Source: Streptomyces xantholiticus
Lineage (GTDB): Bacteria; Actinomycetota; Actinomycetes; Streptomycetales; Streptomycetaceae
NCBI RefSeq assembly: GCF_014651015.1
Contig: NZ_BMWB01000017.1
Span: forward strand, 62,001 to 126,000
Reading direction: 5' to 3'
Length of the DNA: 64,000 nucleotides
Shown here in pieces: positions 52,992 through 61,144 of the stretch (within the stretch, counting starts at the first letter, position 1; every line of letters begins with the position of its first letter). Below the pieces are notes generated by a model that was not told where the DNA came from, searched no databases, and saw only the letters and a list, made by a program, of their open reading frames with translations. A program made the position numbers and the translations under genes.

Positions 52992-53720
52992 TTACACAAG
53001 TGGCGGCTTTTTCTTCGCCGTCGCGCGGTTCGGCGGTTGTTCGCGGCCCTCGGCGAGCAGCCGCAGCAGTTCCATGTCGGTGACGATCAGACGACGGTGC
53101 GCGGTGCGCACCACGCCCTGTTCGCGCAGCAGGCGCAGCACCTTGGCCACCGCCTCCCGGGTCGCGCCTATCGCCGCCGCGAGATCGTGCTGCGGCAGAG
53201 GCAGGTCGATGACGGTTCCTTCGTCGCAGGGGCGGCCCACCCGGCGGCCGAGCTCGACCAGGCGCGCGGCGAGCCGCTGCAACACCGAACCGGAGGCCAG
53301 CGAACGGCGTTCGCCGTCCGAGCTGCGCAGCCGGGCGCTGAGCTGGCGCATGATCAGAGCCGTGGCATGGGGCCGGGCGGCGAGAAAACTGCGGAAACGC
53401 TCGCCGGACACCGCGACGGTGCGCACCTCGCCGAGAGCGGTGACCGTTGCGCTGCGCGGGCCGCGGTCGACGGCCGCGAGGTCGCCGACGATCTCGCCGG
53501 TACCCCGCAGGGCGAGGATGAGACGTCCGCCGCGATCGGTGTCGACGGAGACCACGGCCCATCCGGAGAGCAGCAGCAGCACGAAGGTGCTGGTGTCGCG
53601 CTCCTGGATCATGACCGAACCGGACGGGTAGACGCGCGTCCCGCCGAGAGCCGTGAGCGTGGCGCGGTCCTGCGGAGTGAGGGCGTCGAGAAACGAGCGG
53701 CCCCCTCCGAACAGACTCAT
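52992..53720 (-). CDS. Crp/Fnr-family transcriptional regulator, first gene of the cassette
   Basis: 242-residue regulator. The cyclic-nucleotide-binding beta-roll spans residues about 12-125 (VYPSGSVMIQERDTSTFVLLL; GTGEIVGDLAAVDRGPRSAT; the phosphate-binding cassette is GEIVGDLAAVDRGPRSATV). A dimer helix follows, then a winged HTH (LPLPQHDLAAAIGATREAVAKVLRLLREQGVV). The Gly-Glu and Arg-Ser/Thr pattern is compatible with binding a cyclic nucleotide, so it could sense a product of the adjacent cyclase-like protein. It starts at ATG 53720, with a good sigma-HrdB-type promoter upstream. It probably controls its own operon; the effector is unproven. Confidence 0.88.
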   Translation of the reverse strand: MSLFGGGRSFLDALTPQDRATLTALGGTRVYPSGSVMIQERDTSTFVLLLLSGWAVVSVDTDRGGRLILALRGTGEIVGDLAAVDRGPRSATVTALGEVRTVAVSGERFRSFLAARPHATALIMRQLSARLRSSDGERRSLASGSVLQRLAARLVELGRRVGRPCDEGTVIDLPLPQHDLAAAIGATREAVAKVLRLLREQGVVRTAHRRLIVTDMELLRLLAEGREQPPNRATAKKKPPLV

Positions 53721-53857
53721 CGCTCCGCCCCCCGCGGTGGCTGTACTGGCCCTTCGGGGGACCACGTTCCTTAGCCGGCGTAACCTGCCGCGCAGCGTCC
53801 TCAGGAGGCACTCGGTGCCACAGAGTTCACCTGTCGTCACACTGCGTCGGGGCAATG

Positions 53858-53886
53858 ACGCTAGGGGCGGGTCACCGGTCGGTCAA
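53858..53886 (-). promoter_or_regulatory. Promoter of the ten-gene GTPase/tubulin cassette
   Basis: On the minus strand TTGACC, a 17-base spacer and TAGCGT, close to the Streptomyces HrdB consensus (TTGAC-17-TAGxxT). It is the only convincing promoter found ahead of the cassette, about 138 bases before the first ATG. Confidence 0.65.
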
Positions 53887-54013
53887 CCTGACCTGAAAGG
53901 GGCTCGGGAGCACAGGGGGCGCACTCTGGCGACGTACGGGCGCATGGCCTGCCGCCGTGCCTCAGGGACGAGCGCCCGCTGCGACGCCACGGCAGCACTC
54001 GACGACGGGTCCG

Positions 54014-54043
54014 CGTACCGGGCCGCAGGAGCGGCCCGGTACG
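54014..54043 (-). terminator. Hairpin terminator of the hen1-pnkp operon
   Basis: A perfect 13-base-pair stem (CGTACCGGGCCGC with GCGGCCCGGTACG) and an AGGA loop, one base after the pnkp stop. Confidence 0.88.
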
Positions 54044-54044
54044 G

Positions 54045-56669
54045 TCACAGCCGGGGGTCGACCGGTTCCGACTCGAGAGCGAGCACGGCGAACACGGCTT
54101 CGTGGACGCGCCACAGGGGCTCGCCGTCGGCCAGCCGGTCCAGCGCCTCGAGCCCGAGGGCGTACTCCCTCAGCGCGAGGGAGCGCTTGTGGTTCAGGAA
54201 CCTGTTCCTGAGCCGGTCCAGGTTCTGCGGCCGGGTGTACTCGGGACCGTAGATGATGCGCAGGTACTCGCGGCCGCGGACCTTGATGCCCGGCTGCACG
54301 AGCCGGCCCTTCCCGTCCCGTGCGAGAGCCTGCAGAGGCTTGACGACCATGCCCTCGCCGCCCCGCGCGGTCATCTCCAGCCACCAGTCGACACCGGCCC
54401 GCACCGATGCCTCGTCCGCCGTGTCGACGATCAGCCGCCTGGTGACCTGGAGCAGGCCGGAGGGGTCGTGCTCCACCAGCTTGTCCAGCCACGCCAGTTG
54501 CTCGTCGTGGGGCACCGCGGCGAGCGACCGGCCCTGGACCGCGAGGATCTGGAAGGGCGCGAGCCGCACCCCGTCGAGCCCGTCGGTGCTCCAGCAGTAG
54601 CGCCGGTAGGCGTCCGTGAAAGCGGCCGCGTCGGCGGTCCGCTCGTGCTGCCGGTCGAGCAGGCCCTCCACGGCGACGCCCCGTGCGACGGCCGCCTCCA
54701 GTGCCGCGCCGGCCTTCGGCAGCACGGCACCGGATGCCGCGCCGACGGCGGCGTACTGCGAGCGCAGCAGTCCGGAGGCCTTGAGGGACCAGGGCATCAG
54801 TTCGGCATCGAGCAGCAGCCAGTCCGTGCCGAGTTCGTCCCACAGGCCTGCGGCGGTGACGGCCGTGCGCAGGCGTTCCAGGATCTCCTCGGTGATCGCG
54901 GGGTCGTCGAAGAAGGGCCGCCCGGTACGGGTGTGCAGCGCACCCGTCGGGCCTCCCGCACGGCCTTCGGCGTGGGAGGTACCCCCGCCAACGCCGAACC
55001 TCGCATGCGCCGCCGCTGCGTCGCGGCAGACCAGGGCGACCGCGCGCGAGCCCATGTGCTTCTCCTCGCACACGACCCTGGCGACGCCGTCGGCGCGGTA
55101 CTGGGCGAAGGCCTCCGCCGGATGCTCCAGAAAGGACCCGTCGGCGGCCTTGCCGGAGCCGTCCTCACGGGAGGTGGCCACGGGTGCCATCGTCGGCGGC
55201 AGGTAGGCCAGCAGCCGCGGGTCGACCGCGAAGCGGCTCATGACCTCGAGCGCGGCTGCCGCGTTCTCCTCGCGCACACCGATGCGGGACATGTGCCGCG
55301 TCTCCACGACACGCCGTCCCTGTACGTCGGCGAGGTCCAGCGGCCGGCCCTCGCGGCCGCCCGGTGCCTCCGTGACCAGCGGCCTGACCGGCTCGTACCA
55401 GACCTTCTCGGCCGGTACGTCGACGAGTTCGCGCTCCGGCCAGCGCAGCGCGGTCATCTTCCCGCCGAACACGGCACCGGTGTCCAGGCAGATCGTGTTG
55501 TTGATCCACGAGGTGTCGGGGACGGGGGTGTGGCCGTAGACCACGGCGGCGCGGCCACGGTAGTCCTCCGCCCACGGGTAGCGGACGGGCAGGCCGAACT
55601 CGTCGGTCTCCCCGGTGGTCTCCCCGTACAGCGCGTGCGAGCGGACCCGGCCGGAGGTGCGGCCGTGGTACTTCTCGGGCAGACCGGCGTGGCAGACGAC
55701 CAGCTTGCCCTCGTCGAGGACGTAGTGGCTGACGAGTTTGTCGATGAACTCCCGTACCTGCTCGCGGAAGGCCGGGTCCCTGGCGTCTTCCTTCTCCAGC
55801 TGTTCTATCGTCTCTGCGAGGCCGTGGGTGTGCTGGACGTTCCGTCCCTTGAGCCAGCGGCCCAGCTTGTTCTCGTGGTTGCCGGGCACGCACAGGGCGT
55901 TGCCCGCCGCGACCATGCCCATCACGCGCCGCAGCACGCCGGGGCTGTCCGGCCCTCGGTCGACGAGGTCTCCGACGAAGACTGCGGTACGGCCCTCGGG
56001 GTGGCCCCCGTCCTCGTAGCCCAGCTTGCCGAGCAGGGTCTCCAGCTCGGAGCTGCAGCCGTGGATGTCGCCGATGATGTCGAAGGGCCCAGTGAGGTGG
56101 CGCAGGTCGTTGTAGCGCCGCTCGAGGACGATCTCCGCGCTGTCGGCCTCCTCGACGCTGCGCAGAATGTGCACCTTGCGAAAGCCCTCGCGCTCCAGGC
56201 CACGCAGTGAGCGGCGCAGTTCACGACGGTGACGGGCGATGACATGGCGCGGCATGTCGGCGCGGTCGGCGCGGGTGGCGTTGCGCGCGGCGCAGACCTC
56301 CTCCGGGACGTCGAGCACGATCGCGATCGGCAGTACGTCGTGCTCCCGGGCGAGGCGCACCAGCTGCCGTCGGCTCTCCTGCTGCACATTGGTCGCGTCG
56401 ACCACGGTGAGCCGCCCGGCCGCGAGCCGCTTGCCCACGATGTAGTGCAGGACGTCGAACGCGTCGCCGCTGGCGCTCTGGTCGTTCTCGTCGTCCGCGA
56501 CGAGTCCGCGGCAGAAGTCGGAGGAGACCACCTCGGTCGGCTTGAAGTGCCTGCGGGCAAAGGTGGACTTGCCGGAGCCGGTGGCGCCGACGAGGACGAC
56601 CAGGGACAGGTCGGTCACGGGAAGCCGGCGGCCCGGGGTGGTGACCACGGCCTCTTCGGTACTGGTCAT
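54045..56669 (-). CDS. Polynucleotide kinase-phosphatase (bacterial Pnkp, RNA repair)
   Basis: 874-residue trifunctional RNA-repair enzyme. The N-terminal 5'-OH polynucleotide kinase has VVLVGATGSGKSTFARRHF (P-loop). The central metallophosphatase has FDIIGDIHGCSSE, VFVGDLVDRGPDSPGV and PGNHENKLGRW, and removes 2',3'-cyclic phosphate and 2'/3'-phosphate. The C-terminal adenylyltransferase-ligase-like domain has the nucleotidyl Lys in CEEKHMGSRAV, WLLLDAELMPWS and GGEGMVVKPL. In characterised systems Pnkp and Hen1 together repair ribotoxin-cleaved tRNA. ATG 56669 overlaps the hen1 stop (ATGA). A perfect hairpin follows. The domain content is complete, with no missing key residue noticed. Confidence 0.94.
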   Translation of the reverse strand: MTSTEEAVVTTPGRRLPVTDLSLVVLVGATGSGKSTFARRHFKPTEVVSSDFCRGLVADDENDQSASGDAFDVLHYIVGKRLAAGRLTVVDATNVQQESRRQLVRLAREHDVLPIAIVLDVPEEVCAARNATRADRADMPRHVIARHRRELRRSLRGLEREGFRKVHILRSVEEADSAEIVLERRYNDLRHLTGPFDIIGDIHGCSSELETLLGKLGYEDGGHPEGRTAVFVGDLVDRGPDSPGVLRRVMGMVAAGNALCVPGNHENKLGRWLKGRNVQHTHGLAETIEQLEKEDARDPAFREQVREFIDKLVSHYVLDEGKLVVCHAGLPEKYHGRTSGRVRSHALYGETTGETDEFGLPVRYPWAEDYRGRAAVVYGHTPVPDTSWINNTICLDTGAVFGGKMTALRWPERELVDVPAEKVWYEPVRPLVTEAPGGREGRPLDLADVQGRRVVETRHMSRIGVREENAAAALEVMSRFAVDPRLLAYLPPTMAPVATSREDGSGKAADGSFLEHPAEAFAQYRADGVARVVCEEKHMGSRAVALVCRDAAAAHARFGVGGGTSHAEGRAGGPTGALHTRTGRPFFDDPAITEEILERLRTAVTAAGLWDELGTDWLLLDAELMPWSLKASGLLRSQYAAVGAASGAVLPKAGAALEAAVARGVAVEGLLDRQHERTADAAAFTDAYRRYCWSTDGLDGVRLAPFQILAVQGRSLAAVPHDEQLAWLDKLVEHDPSGLLQVTRRLIVDTADEASVRAGVDWWLEMTARGGEGMVVKPLQALARDGKGRLVQPGIKVRGREYLRIIYGPEYTRPQNLDRLRNRFLNHKRSLALREYALGLEALDRLADGEPLWRVHEAVFAVLALESEPVDPRL

Positions 56670-58126
56670 GCGGCCTTCGCCTCCTTCGAGGTCATCTCGA
56701 ACACTGCCATCTGGGTGGGCGGCCCGACCTCGGGGTCATCGGGCCCCACGGGAACGAACCGCACGGTGTAGCCGTGGCGCTCGGCGACGCCTTCGGCCCA
56801 GCGGCCGAACTCCTCGCGGGTCCACTCGAAGCGGTGGTCACCGTGTCGGACATGCCCTGCGGGCAGGGTCTCCCAGCGGACGTTGTACTCGACGTTCGGA
56901 GTGGTCACGAGCACGGTGTGGGGGCGGGCGGAGCCGAACACCGCGTACTCCAGCGCCGGCAACCGGGGCAGGTCGAGGTGCTCGATCACCTCGCTGAGCA
57001 CGGCGGCGTCGTAGCCGGTGAGCCGCTTGTCGGTGTACGTGAGGGATCCCTGCATCAGCTTCACCCGTGCGGCCTGGCGCTCCCCGAGGCGGTCCAGCTT
57101 CAGTCGCCGCGCGGCGATCGTCAGAGCCCTCACGGACACGTCGACGCCGACGATCTCGGTGAACCGGACGTCCTTCAGCAGTGCCTGCACCAACTGGCCC
57201 TGGCCGCAGCCGAGGTCGAGCACGCGGCTCGCCCCCGCGTCGCGCAGGGCCGTCAGAACGGCGTCCCTGCGCTGCTCGGCGAGCGGGACGGGGCGCTCCT
57301 CGGTGTCGCTCGTCTCGTCAACGGCGTTGTCCACGTCCTCGACCTGGAGGTCGTCCGCCTCGGCGAGGCGCACCAGTTCGAGGCGTTCCATGGCCTGGCG
57401 GGTCAGCCCCCAGCGGCGGGAGAGGTAGCGGCTGGTGATCAGCTTCTGTTCGGGGTGCTCGGCCAGCCAGCCCTCACCGGCCCGCAGCAGCTTGTCGACC
57501 TCGTCCGGGGCGACCCAGTAGTGCTTGGCGTCGTCGAGGACGGGCAGCAGGACATAGAGCTGGCGCAGCGCGTCGGCCAGCCGCAGCTCTCCTTCGAGCA
57601 CCAGCTGTACGTACCGGGAGTCGCCCCATTCGGGGAACTGTGCGTCCAGCGGAACCGGTTCGACCGCCACGGAGCTCCAACCGAGCGGCCCGAAGAGCTT
57701 GCCGACCAGTTGCGCGCCGCCACGCGCGGGCAGCGCGGGCACCTCGATGCGCAGTGGCAGCAGGGCCTCGGCCCGCCCGGGCAGGGCGGCACACACTCCG
57801 CGCAGTGCGCTCTTGAACACCGTGCTCAGCGCGACGGCCAGCAGCGACGACGCCGCGTACGGGCGGTCGTTGACGTACTGCGCGAGCGCCGCGTCGGGGG
57901 CGCCGCCGCGGCCCTTGCCCTTGCCGCGCCGCACCAGCGCCACCGGATCCACCTCCAGCAGCAGCGCGGCAGTGCAACGCTCGGCGGACGCCTCGGGGTA
58001 GAAGACGTGTGCCGTGCCGTGCGAGGTGGAGAACGACTGCGCCTTGTCGGGATGCTTGTGCAGCAGAAAGCCCAGGTCGGTCGCGGGACGCTCAAGGGTG
58101 CCGGTGGTACTGATCGTCAGGAACAC
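56666..58126 (-). CDS. hen1: 3'-terminal RNA ribose 2'-O-methyltransferase Hen1
   Basis: 486-residue RNA-repair methyltransferase that marks the 2'-OH at the break so that the repaired RNA resists re-cleavage. The N-terminal bacterial-specific domain (about 1-230; FLTISTTGTLERPATDLGFL, LLPLRIEVPALPARGGA) activates the Pnkp ligase in studied systems. The C-terminal SAM domain shows VLDLGCGQGQLVQALL, the metal site SEVIEHLDLPR (Glu, Glu, His) and the fourth ligand in RHGDHRFEWTREEF. GTG 58126 gives the common VFLTIS start; a GTG at 58156 is possible, and neither has a good ribosome site. It is coupled to pnkp. No rnl ligase gene is adjacent. Confidence 0.93.
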   Translation of the reverse strand: MFLTISTTGTLERPATDLGFLLHKHPDKAQSFSTSHGTAHVFYPEASAERCTAALLLEVDPVALVRRGKGKGRGGAPDAALAQYVNDRPYAASSLLAVALSTVFKSALRGVCAALPGRAEALLPLRIEVPALPARGGAQLVGKLFGPLGWSSVAVEPVPLDAQFPEWGDSRYVQLVLEGELRLADALRQLYVLLPVLDDAKHYWVAPDEVDKLLRAGEGWLAEHPEQKLITSRYLSRRWGLTRQAMERLELVRLAEADDLQVEDVDNAVDETSDTEERPVPLAEQRRDAVLTALRDAGASRVLDLGCGQGQLVQALLKDVRFTEIVGVDVSVRALTIAARRLKLDRLGERQAARVKLMQGSLTYTDKRLTGYDAAVLSEVIEHLDLPRLPALEYAVFGSARPHTVLVTTPNVEYNVRWETLPAGHVRHGDHRFEWTREEFGRWAEGVAERHGYTVRFVPVGPDDPEVGPPTQMAVFEMTSKEAKAA

Positions 58127-58168
58127 GCGTTTGAGTATCGTCTGCTCCGGCCCCACCGACCAGGGGTT

Positions 58169-59110
58169 TTACTCATTCCCGGCGGTCGGTTCCGTGCCCT
58201 CCTCCGACTCCGGTACCAGCAGCCGCACCAGCTCTCGGATCTCTGCCGGGCCGACCCTGCAGCAGCCGCCGACCAGGCGCGCCCCTGCCGCGCGCCACTC
58301 ACGCACCTGGGCCGGGTCGTACGCGGAGCCGCCCCGCCATGCCCGGGCGGCGGCGTCCCACTGTTCGCCGCTGTTGGGGTAGACGACGGCCGGTTTGCCG
58401 GTGACCCGCGACGCGAGCGCCACCGCGGCGGCGGCTTCTCGTGGATCGCAGCAGTTGACGCCGACGGCGATCACCTCGTCACGGCCTGCGGCGAGCCGGA
58501 ACGCCTCGGCCGCGTCCTGCCCGGCGCGTGTCCGGCCGCCGGCCAGGGTGTACGACAGCCACACCGGAACTCCGCATCCCTCGGCCGCACTCAGCAGCGC
58601 CGCCGCCTCGTCGGTGTCCGGCACCGTCTCCAGCGCGAGCACGTCCGGGCCGGCCGTGGCGAGCGCCTCGATCCGCGGCCGGTGGAAGCGCTCCAGTTCA
58701 CGCACGCCCAGCCCGTACCGGCCGCGGTACTCGCTGCCGTCGGCGAGCATCGCGCCGTACGGCCCGACGGAGGCGGCGACCCACACCTCGTGGCCGGCCG
58801 CCGCCGCAGCGGCTTTCGCCAGCTCCACGCTGCGTCCGAGCAGTCCGGCGGTCTCCCTCCGGTCGAGGCCCTGTCGGGCGAAGCCCTCGAACGTGGCCTG
58901 GTAGCTCGAGGTGATGAGCACTTGCGCACCGGCCCGTACGTAGGCCGTGTGTGCTGCCGCGATCTGCCGCGGGTCGTCGGCGAGCAGCCGGGCGGACCAG
59001 AGGCTGCCGCTCAGATCGCAGCCCTGCGCCTGCAACTGGTTGGACAGACCGCCGTCGAGGACGACGGGCGCGGCGGCGAGTGCCGCGGCGAGCGTACGGA
59101 CGGGTTCCAC
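58169..59110 (-). CDS. mmuM: Homocysteine S-methyltransferase
   Basis: 313-residue zinc enzyme that methylates homocysteine from S-methylmethionine or SAM to give methionine. The zinc Cys residues are in AVGVNCCDPREA (one Cys) and RLVGGCCRVGPAEI (Cys pair). The barrel start VVLDGGLSNQLQAQGCDLSG and VLALETVPDTDEAAALL are typical. The GTG at 59110 (GGGAG ten bases upstream) is consistent with length. It lies 16 bases from the LLM oxidoreductase gene on the same strand, so the two are probably one transcript; there is no obvious functional tie. Confidence 0.93.
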   Translation of the reverse strand: MEPVRTLAAALAAAPVVLDGGLSNQLQAQGCDLSGSLWSARLLADDPRQIAAAHTAYVRAGAQVLITSSYQATFEGFARQGLDRRETAGLLGRSVELAKAAAAAAGHEVWVAASVGPYGAMLADGSEYRGRYGLGVRELERFHRPRIEALATAGPDVLALETVPDTDEAAALLSAAEGCGVPVWLSYTLAGGRTRAGQDAAEAFRLAAGRDEVIAVGVNCCDPREAAAAVALASRVTGKPAVVYPNSGEQWDAAARAWRGGSAYDPAQVREWRAAGARLVGGCCRVGPAEIRELVRLLVPESEEGTEPTAGNE

Positions 59111-59126
59111 GGCAGCTCCCTGCGGA

Positions 59127-60050
59127 TCAGCTCAGCTGCGAGCTGACCTGGGACGAGATCAGCTCCAAGTGGTCGAGATCGTCGAGGTCGAGCACCTGCA
59201 GATAGATCCGCGAGGAGCCGGTCGCCGCATAGCGCCCGATCTTCTCGACGACCTCCGCGGGCGAGCCCGCCAGTCCGTTCGCCTTCAGTTCCGCCACCTC
59301 GCGGCCGATCGCCGCGGCGCGGCGTGCCACCTCCGCGTCGTCCTTGCCGACGCACACCACCAGCGCGTTCGAGTAGATCATGTCGTCCGCGGCGCGGCCG
59401 GCCTTCTCGGCGACGGCACGCACCCGACCGAACTGGCGCTCGCTGTCCTCGATCGAGGCGAAGGGGAGGTTGAACTCGTCCGCGTACTGCGCGGCCAGGC
59501 GCGGTGTGCGGACGGCTCCGTGGCCGCCGATCAGCACCGGGACCTTGGTCTGGGCAGGCTTCGGAAGGGCGGGCGAATCGGTCAACTGATAGTGCGTGCC
59601 CTCGTAGGAGAAGGTCTTGCCCACCTCCGTCGCCCACAGCCCGGTGACGATCGCCAGCTGCTCCTCGAGCCGCGCGAACCTCTCCTTGGGGAACGGGATG
59701 CCGTACGCCTTGTGCTCCTCCTCGAACCAGCCTGCGCCCAGGCCCAGTTCCACCCGGCCACCCGACATCTGGTCGACCTGGGCGACCTGGATCGCCAGTA
59801 CGCCCGGCAGACGGAAGGTGCCCGCGGTCATCAGTGTGCCGAGGCGGATGCGCTTGGTCTCACGCGCCAGTCCGGCGAGGGTGATCCAGGCGTCGGTCGG
59901 CCCGGGCAGCCCGTCGGCGGAGCCCATGCTCAGATAGTGGTCGGAGCGGAAGAAGGCGTCGAAGCCGAGGTCCTCGGTGGCCTTGGCGACGGCAAGCAGG
60001 GTGTCGTAGCTCGCCCCTTGCTGGGGCTCGGTGAAGATTCGAAGATCCAT
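59127..60050 (-). CDS. F420-dependent LLM-class oxidoreductase
   Basis: 307-residue luciferase-like TIM barrel. The start MDLRIFTEPQQGASYDTLLA, FDAFFRSDHYLSMG, LGTLMTAGTFRLPGVLAIQV, VELGLGAGWFEEEHKAYGIP and PVLIGGHGAVRTPRLAAQYA are standard for the F420-using branch of actinobacteria. AGGATGG upstream supports ATG 60050. The substrate is unknown; relatives reduce or oxidise diverse small molecules with deazaflavin cofactor F420. It is likely co-transcribed with mmuM downstream. Confidence 0.9.
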   Translation of the reverse strand: MDLRIFTEPQQGASYDTLLAVAKATEDLGFDAFFRSDHYLSMGSADGLPGPTDAWITLAGLARETKRIRLGTLMTAGTFRLPGVLAIQVAQVDQMSGGRVELGLGAGWFEEEHKAYGIPFPKERFARLEEQLAIVTGLWATEVGKTFSYEGTHYQLTDSPALPKPAQTKVPVLIGGHGAVRTPRLAAQYADEFNLPFASIEDSERQFGRVRAVAEKAGRAADDMIYSNALVVCVGKDDAEVARRAAAIGREVAELKANGLAGSPAEVVEKIGRYAATGSSRIYLQVLDLDDLDHLELISSQVSSQLS

Positions 60051-60134
60051 GATTCCATCCTGCACCTTGGGCCGCCGGCCCGTGCCGACCGGCCGAAGCC
60101 GGTCCCCCGCCGTCAGCGGCACACCCCGGCTCCA

Positions 60135-60620
60135 TCAGGGTCCGGCGCGGCCGCGGACGGCTTCGGGCGGCCGGTCCGGCTCGCGCTCCGCGAGCCGGCG
60201 CAGCATTCCCCGCACCCGGTCGCTCGACTCGTCGGCCGCGTCTATCGTCTCGATGCACTGCCAGTACAGACCCTCGTCGTCCGTACCGCAGGCGACGCCC
60301 ACCAGCGCGATGCCGACGTCCCCGAGCAGCACGTTCAGAGCGAGTAACACCGCCTCCGGTTGGGCCACTTCGGTCAGCTGCGTGGCCCGCACCACGCCGC
60401 TGCGCACCATCGGGTGGTCGAGCACCCCGCACCCGCGGCCACCGATCTCGCTCAACCCCGCGGCCTCGCCCCTGATCTCCGGCGGACCGATGATCGCCAG
60501 CCGGGCGCCGATCGCCTGCGCGAGTGCCTGCGCCTGCCAGGCTTCCGCCACGATGTCCGGCACTGCGCGGCTCTGGGCAAGCGCATGTCGGCACACCTTC
60601 ACGAGCCGTTCCGCATCCAT
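60135..60620 (-). CDS. Conserved Streptomyces protein (DUF6099-like), unknown function
   Basis: 161-residue predicted soluble helical protein. Recognisable conserved blocks are AEAWQAQALAQAIGARLAII, RGEAAGLSEIGGRGCGVLDH, VGIALVGVACGTDDEGLYWQ and IDAADESSDRVRGMLRRLAE. The sequence fits a family found in streptomycetes without known activity. No catalytic or nucleic-acid motif is visible. ATG 60620 is the only good start. The upstream gap of about 190 bases holds its promoter and two DnaA-box-like sequences. Confidence 0.7.
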   Translation of the reverse strand: MDAERLVKVCRHALAQSRAVPDIVAEAWQAQALAQAIGARLAIIGPPEIRGEAAGLSEIGGRGCGVLDHPMVRSGVVRATQLTEVAQPEAVLLALNVLLGDVGIALVGVACGTDDEGLYWQCIETIDAADESSDRVRGMLRRLAEREPDRPPEAVRGRAGP

Positions 60621-60715
60621 GTAACGCGCCCCCGTTCGTACGACCTTCTACCCACTGAGTTCATTACCCAGAGTGAAGCTCCTTGAGCCGAAAAGCCAGA
60701 GGAATTCGGAAATCT

Positions 60716-60742
60716 GTGGACAGCCAGGCGGTTGTGAATAAG
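60716..60742 (-). promoter_or_regulatory. Pair of DnaA-box-like sequences
   Basis: On the minus strand TTATTCACA (60734-60742) and CTGTCCACA (60716-60724) lie nine bases apart. The second differs from the Streptomyces DnaA box TTGTCCACA in one base, the first in two. They lie ahead of the DUF6099-like gene. Function is uncertain. Confidence 0.3.
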
Positions 60743-60811
60743 TCGGCAACTCCATAGAGTGACGATGGCCTGTAGCGCACCCGGGGGAAGGCGGCCGTCG
60801 GTCCCCCGTTC

Positions 60812-61144
60812 TCACTTCGGAGGAAATCGGATCTCGTTCCGGTCGATCTTCTCCGACAGTGCCTGCAGCGCGTCGATCCCCAGCACTTCGCAGAACTGCA
60901 GCAGATACGCCAGCACATCGGCGACCTCGTCACGCACCCGGTGCGCCGCCTCCGCTGCGTCCATCACCCGCGCCGACTCCTCCGGCGTCAACCACTGGAA
61001 GATCTCGACCAGTTCTGCCGCCTCCACACTCAGCGCCACGGCCAGGTTCTTCGGCGTGTGGTACGGCTCCCAGCCCCTCGCCGCAGCGAAGGAGGCCAGC
61101 CGGCGTTGCAGGCCCTCGACATCCAGCCCGTCGTCTCTCGTCAC
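60812..61144 (-). CDS. MazG-like nucleotide pyrophosphohydrolase
   Basis: 110-residue all-alpha NTP pyrophosphohydrolase of the small MazG/dCTPase group, which hydrolyses non-canonical or excess (d)NTPs to NMP plus pyrophosphate. Metal-binding motifs are complete: SVEAAELVEIFQW (ExxE-type) and RDEVADVLAYLLQFCE (ExxD). The N-terminal RGWEPYHTPKNLAVALS is typical. GTG 61144 overlaps the stop of the ABC/SMC-like ATPase gene (GTGA), so the two are translationally coupled. Nucleotide-pool cleaning is the family role. Coupling to the ATPase is unexplained. Confidence 0.9.
   Translation of the reverse strand: MTRDDGLDVEGLQRRLASFAAARGWEPYHTPKNLAVALSVEAAELVEIFQWLTPEESARVMDAAEAAHRVRDEVADVLAYLLQFCEVLGIDALQALSEKIDRNEIRFPPK

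Larger units (their letters stand above)
53721..54044. other. Intergenic control region between pnkp end and cassette start
   Basis: About 320 bases without a gene. From right to left it holds the pnkp terminator (54014-54043), about 125 bases of featureless G/C-rich DNA, the cassette promoter (53858-53886) and a roughly 135-base leader before the Crp-type ATG. The leader contains GTGTGACGACAGGTGAAC, a weak partial match to a Crp-type site. Confidence 0.6.
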
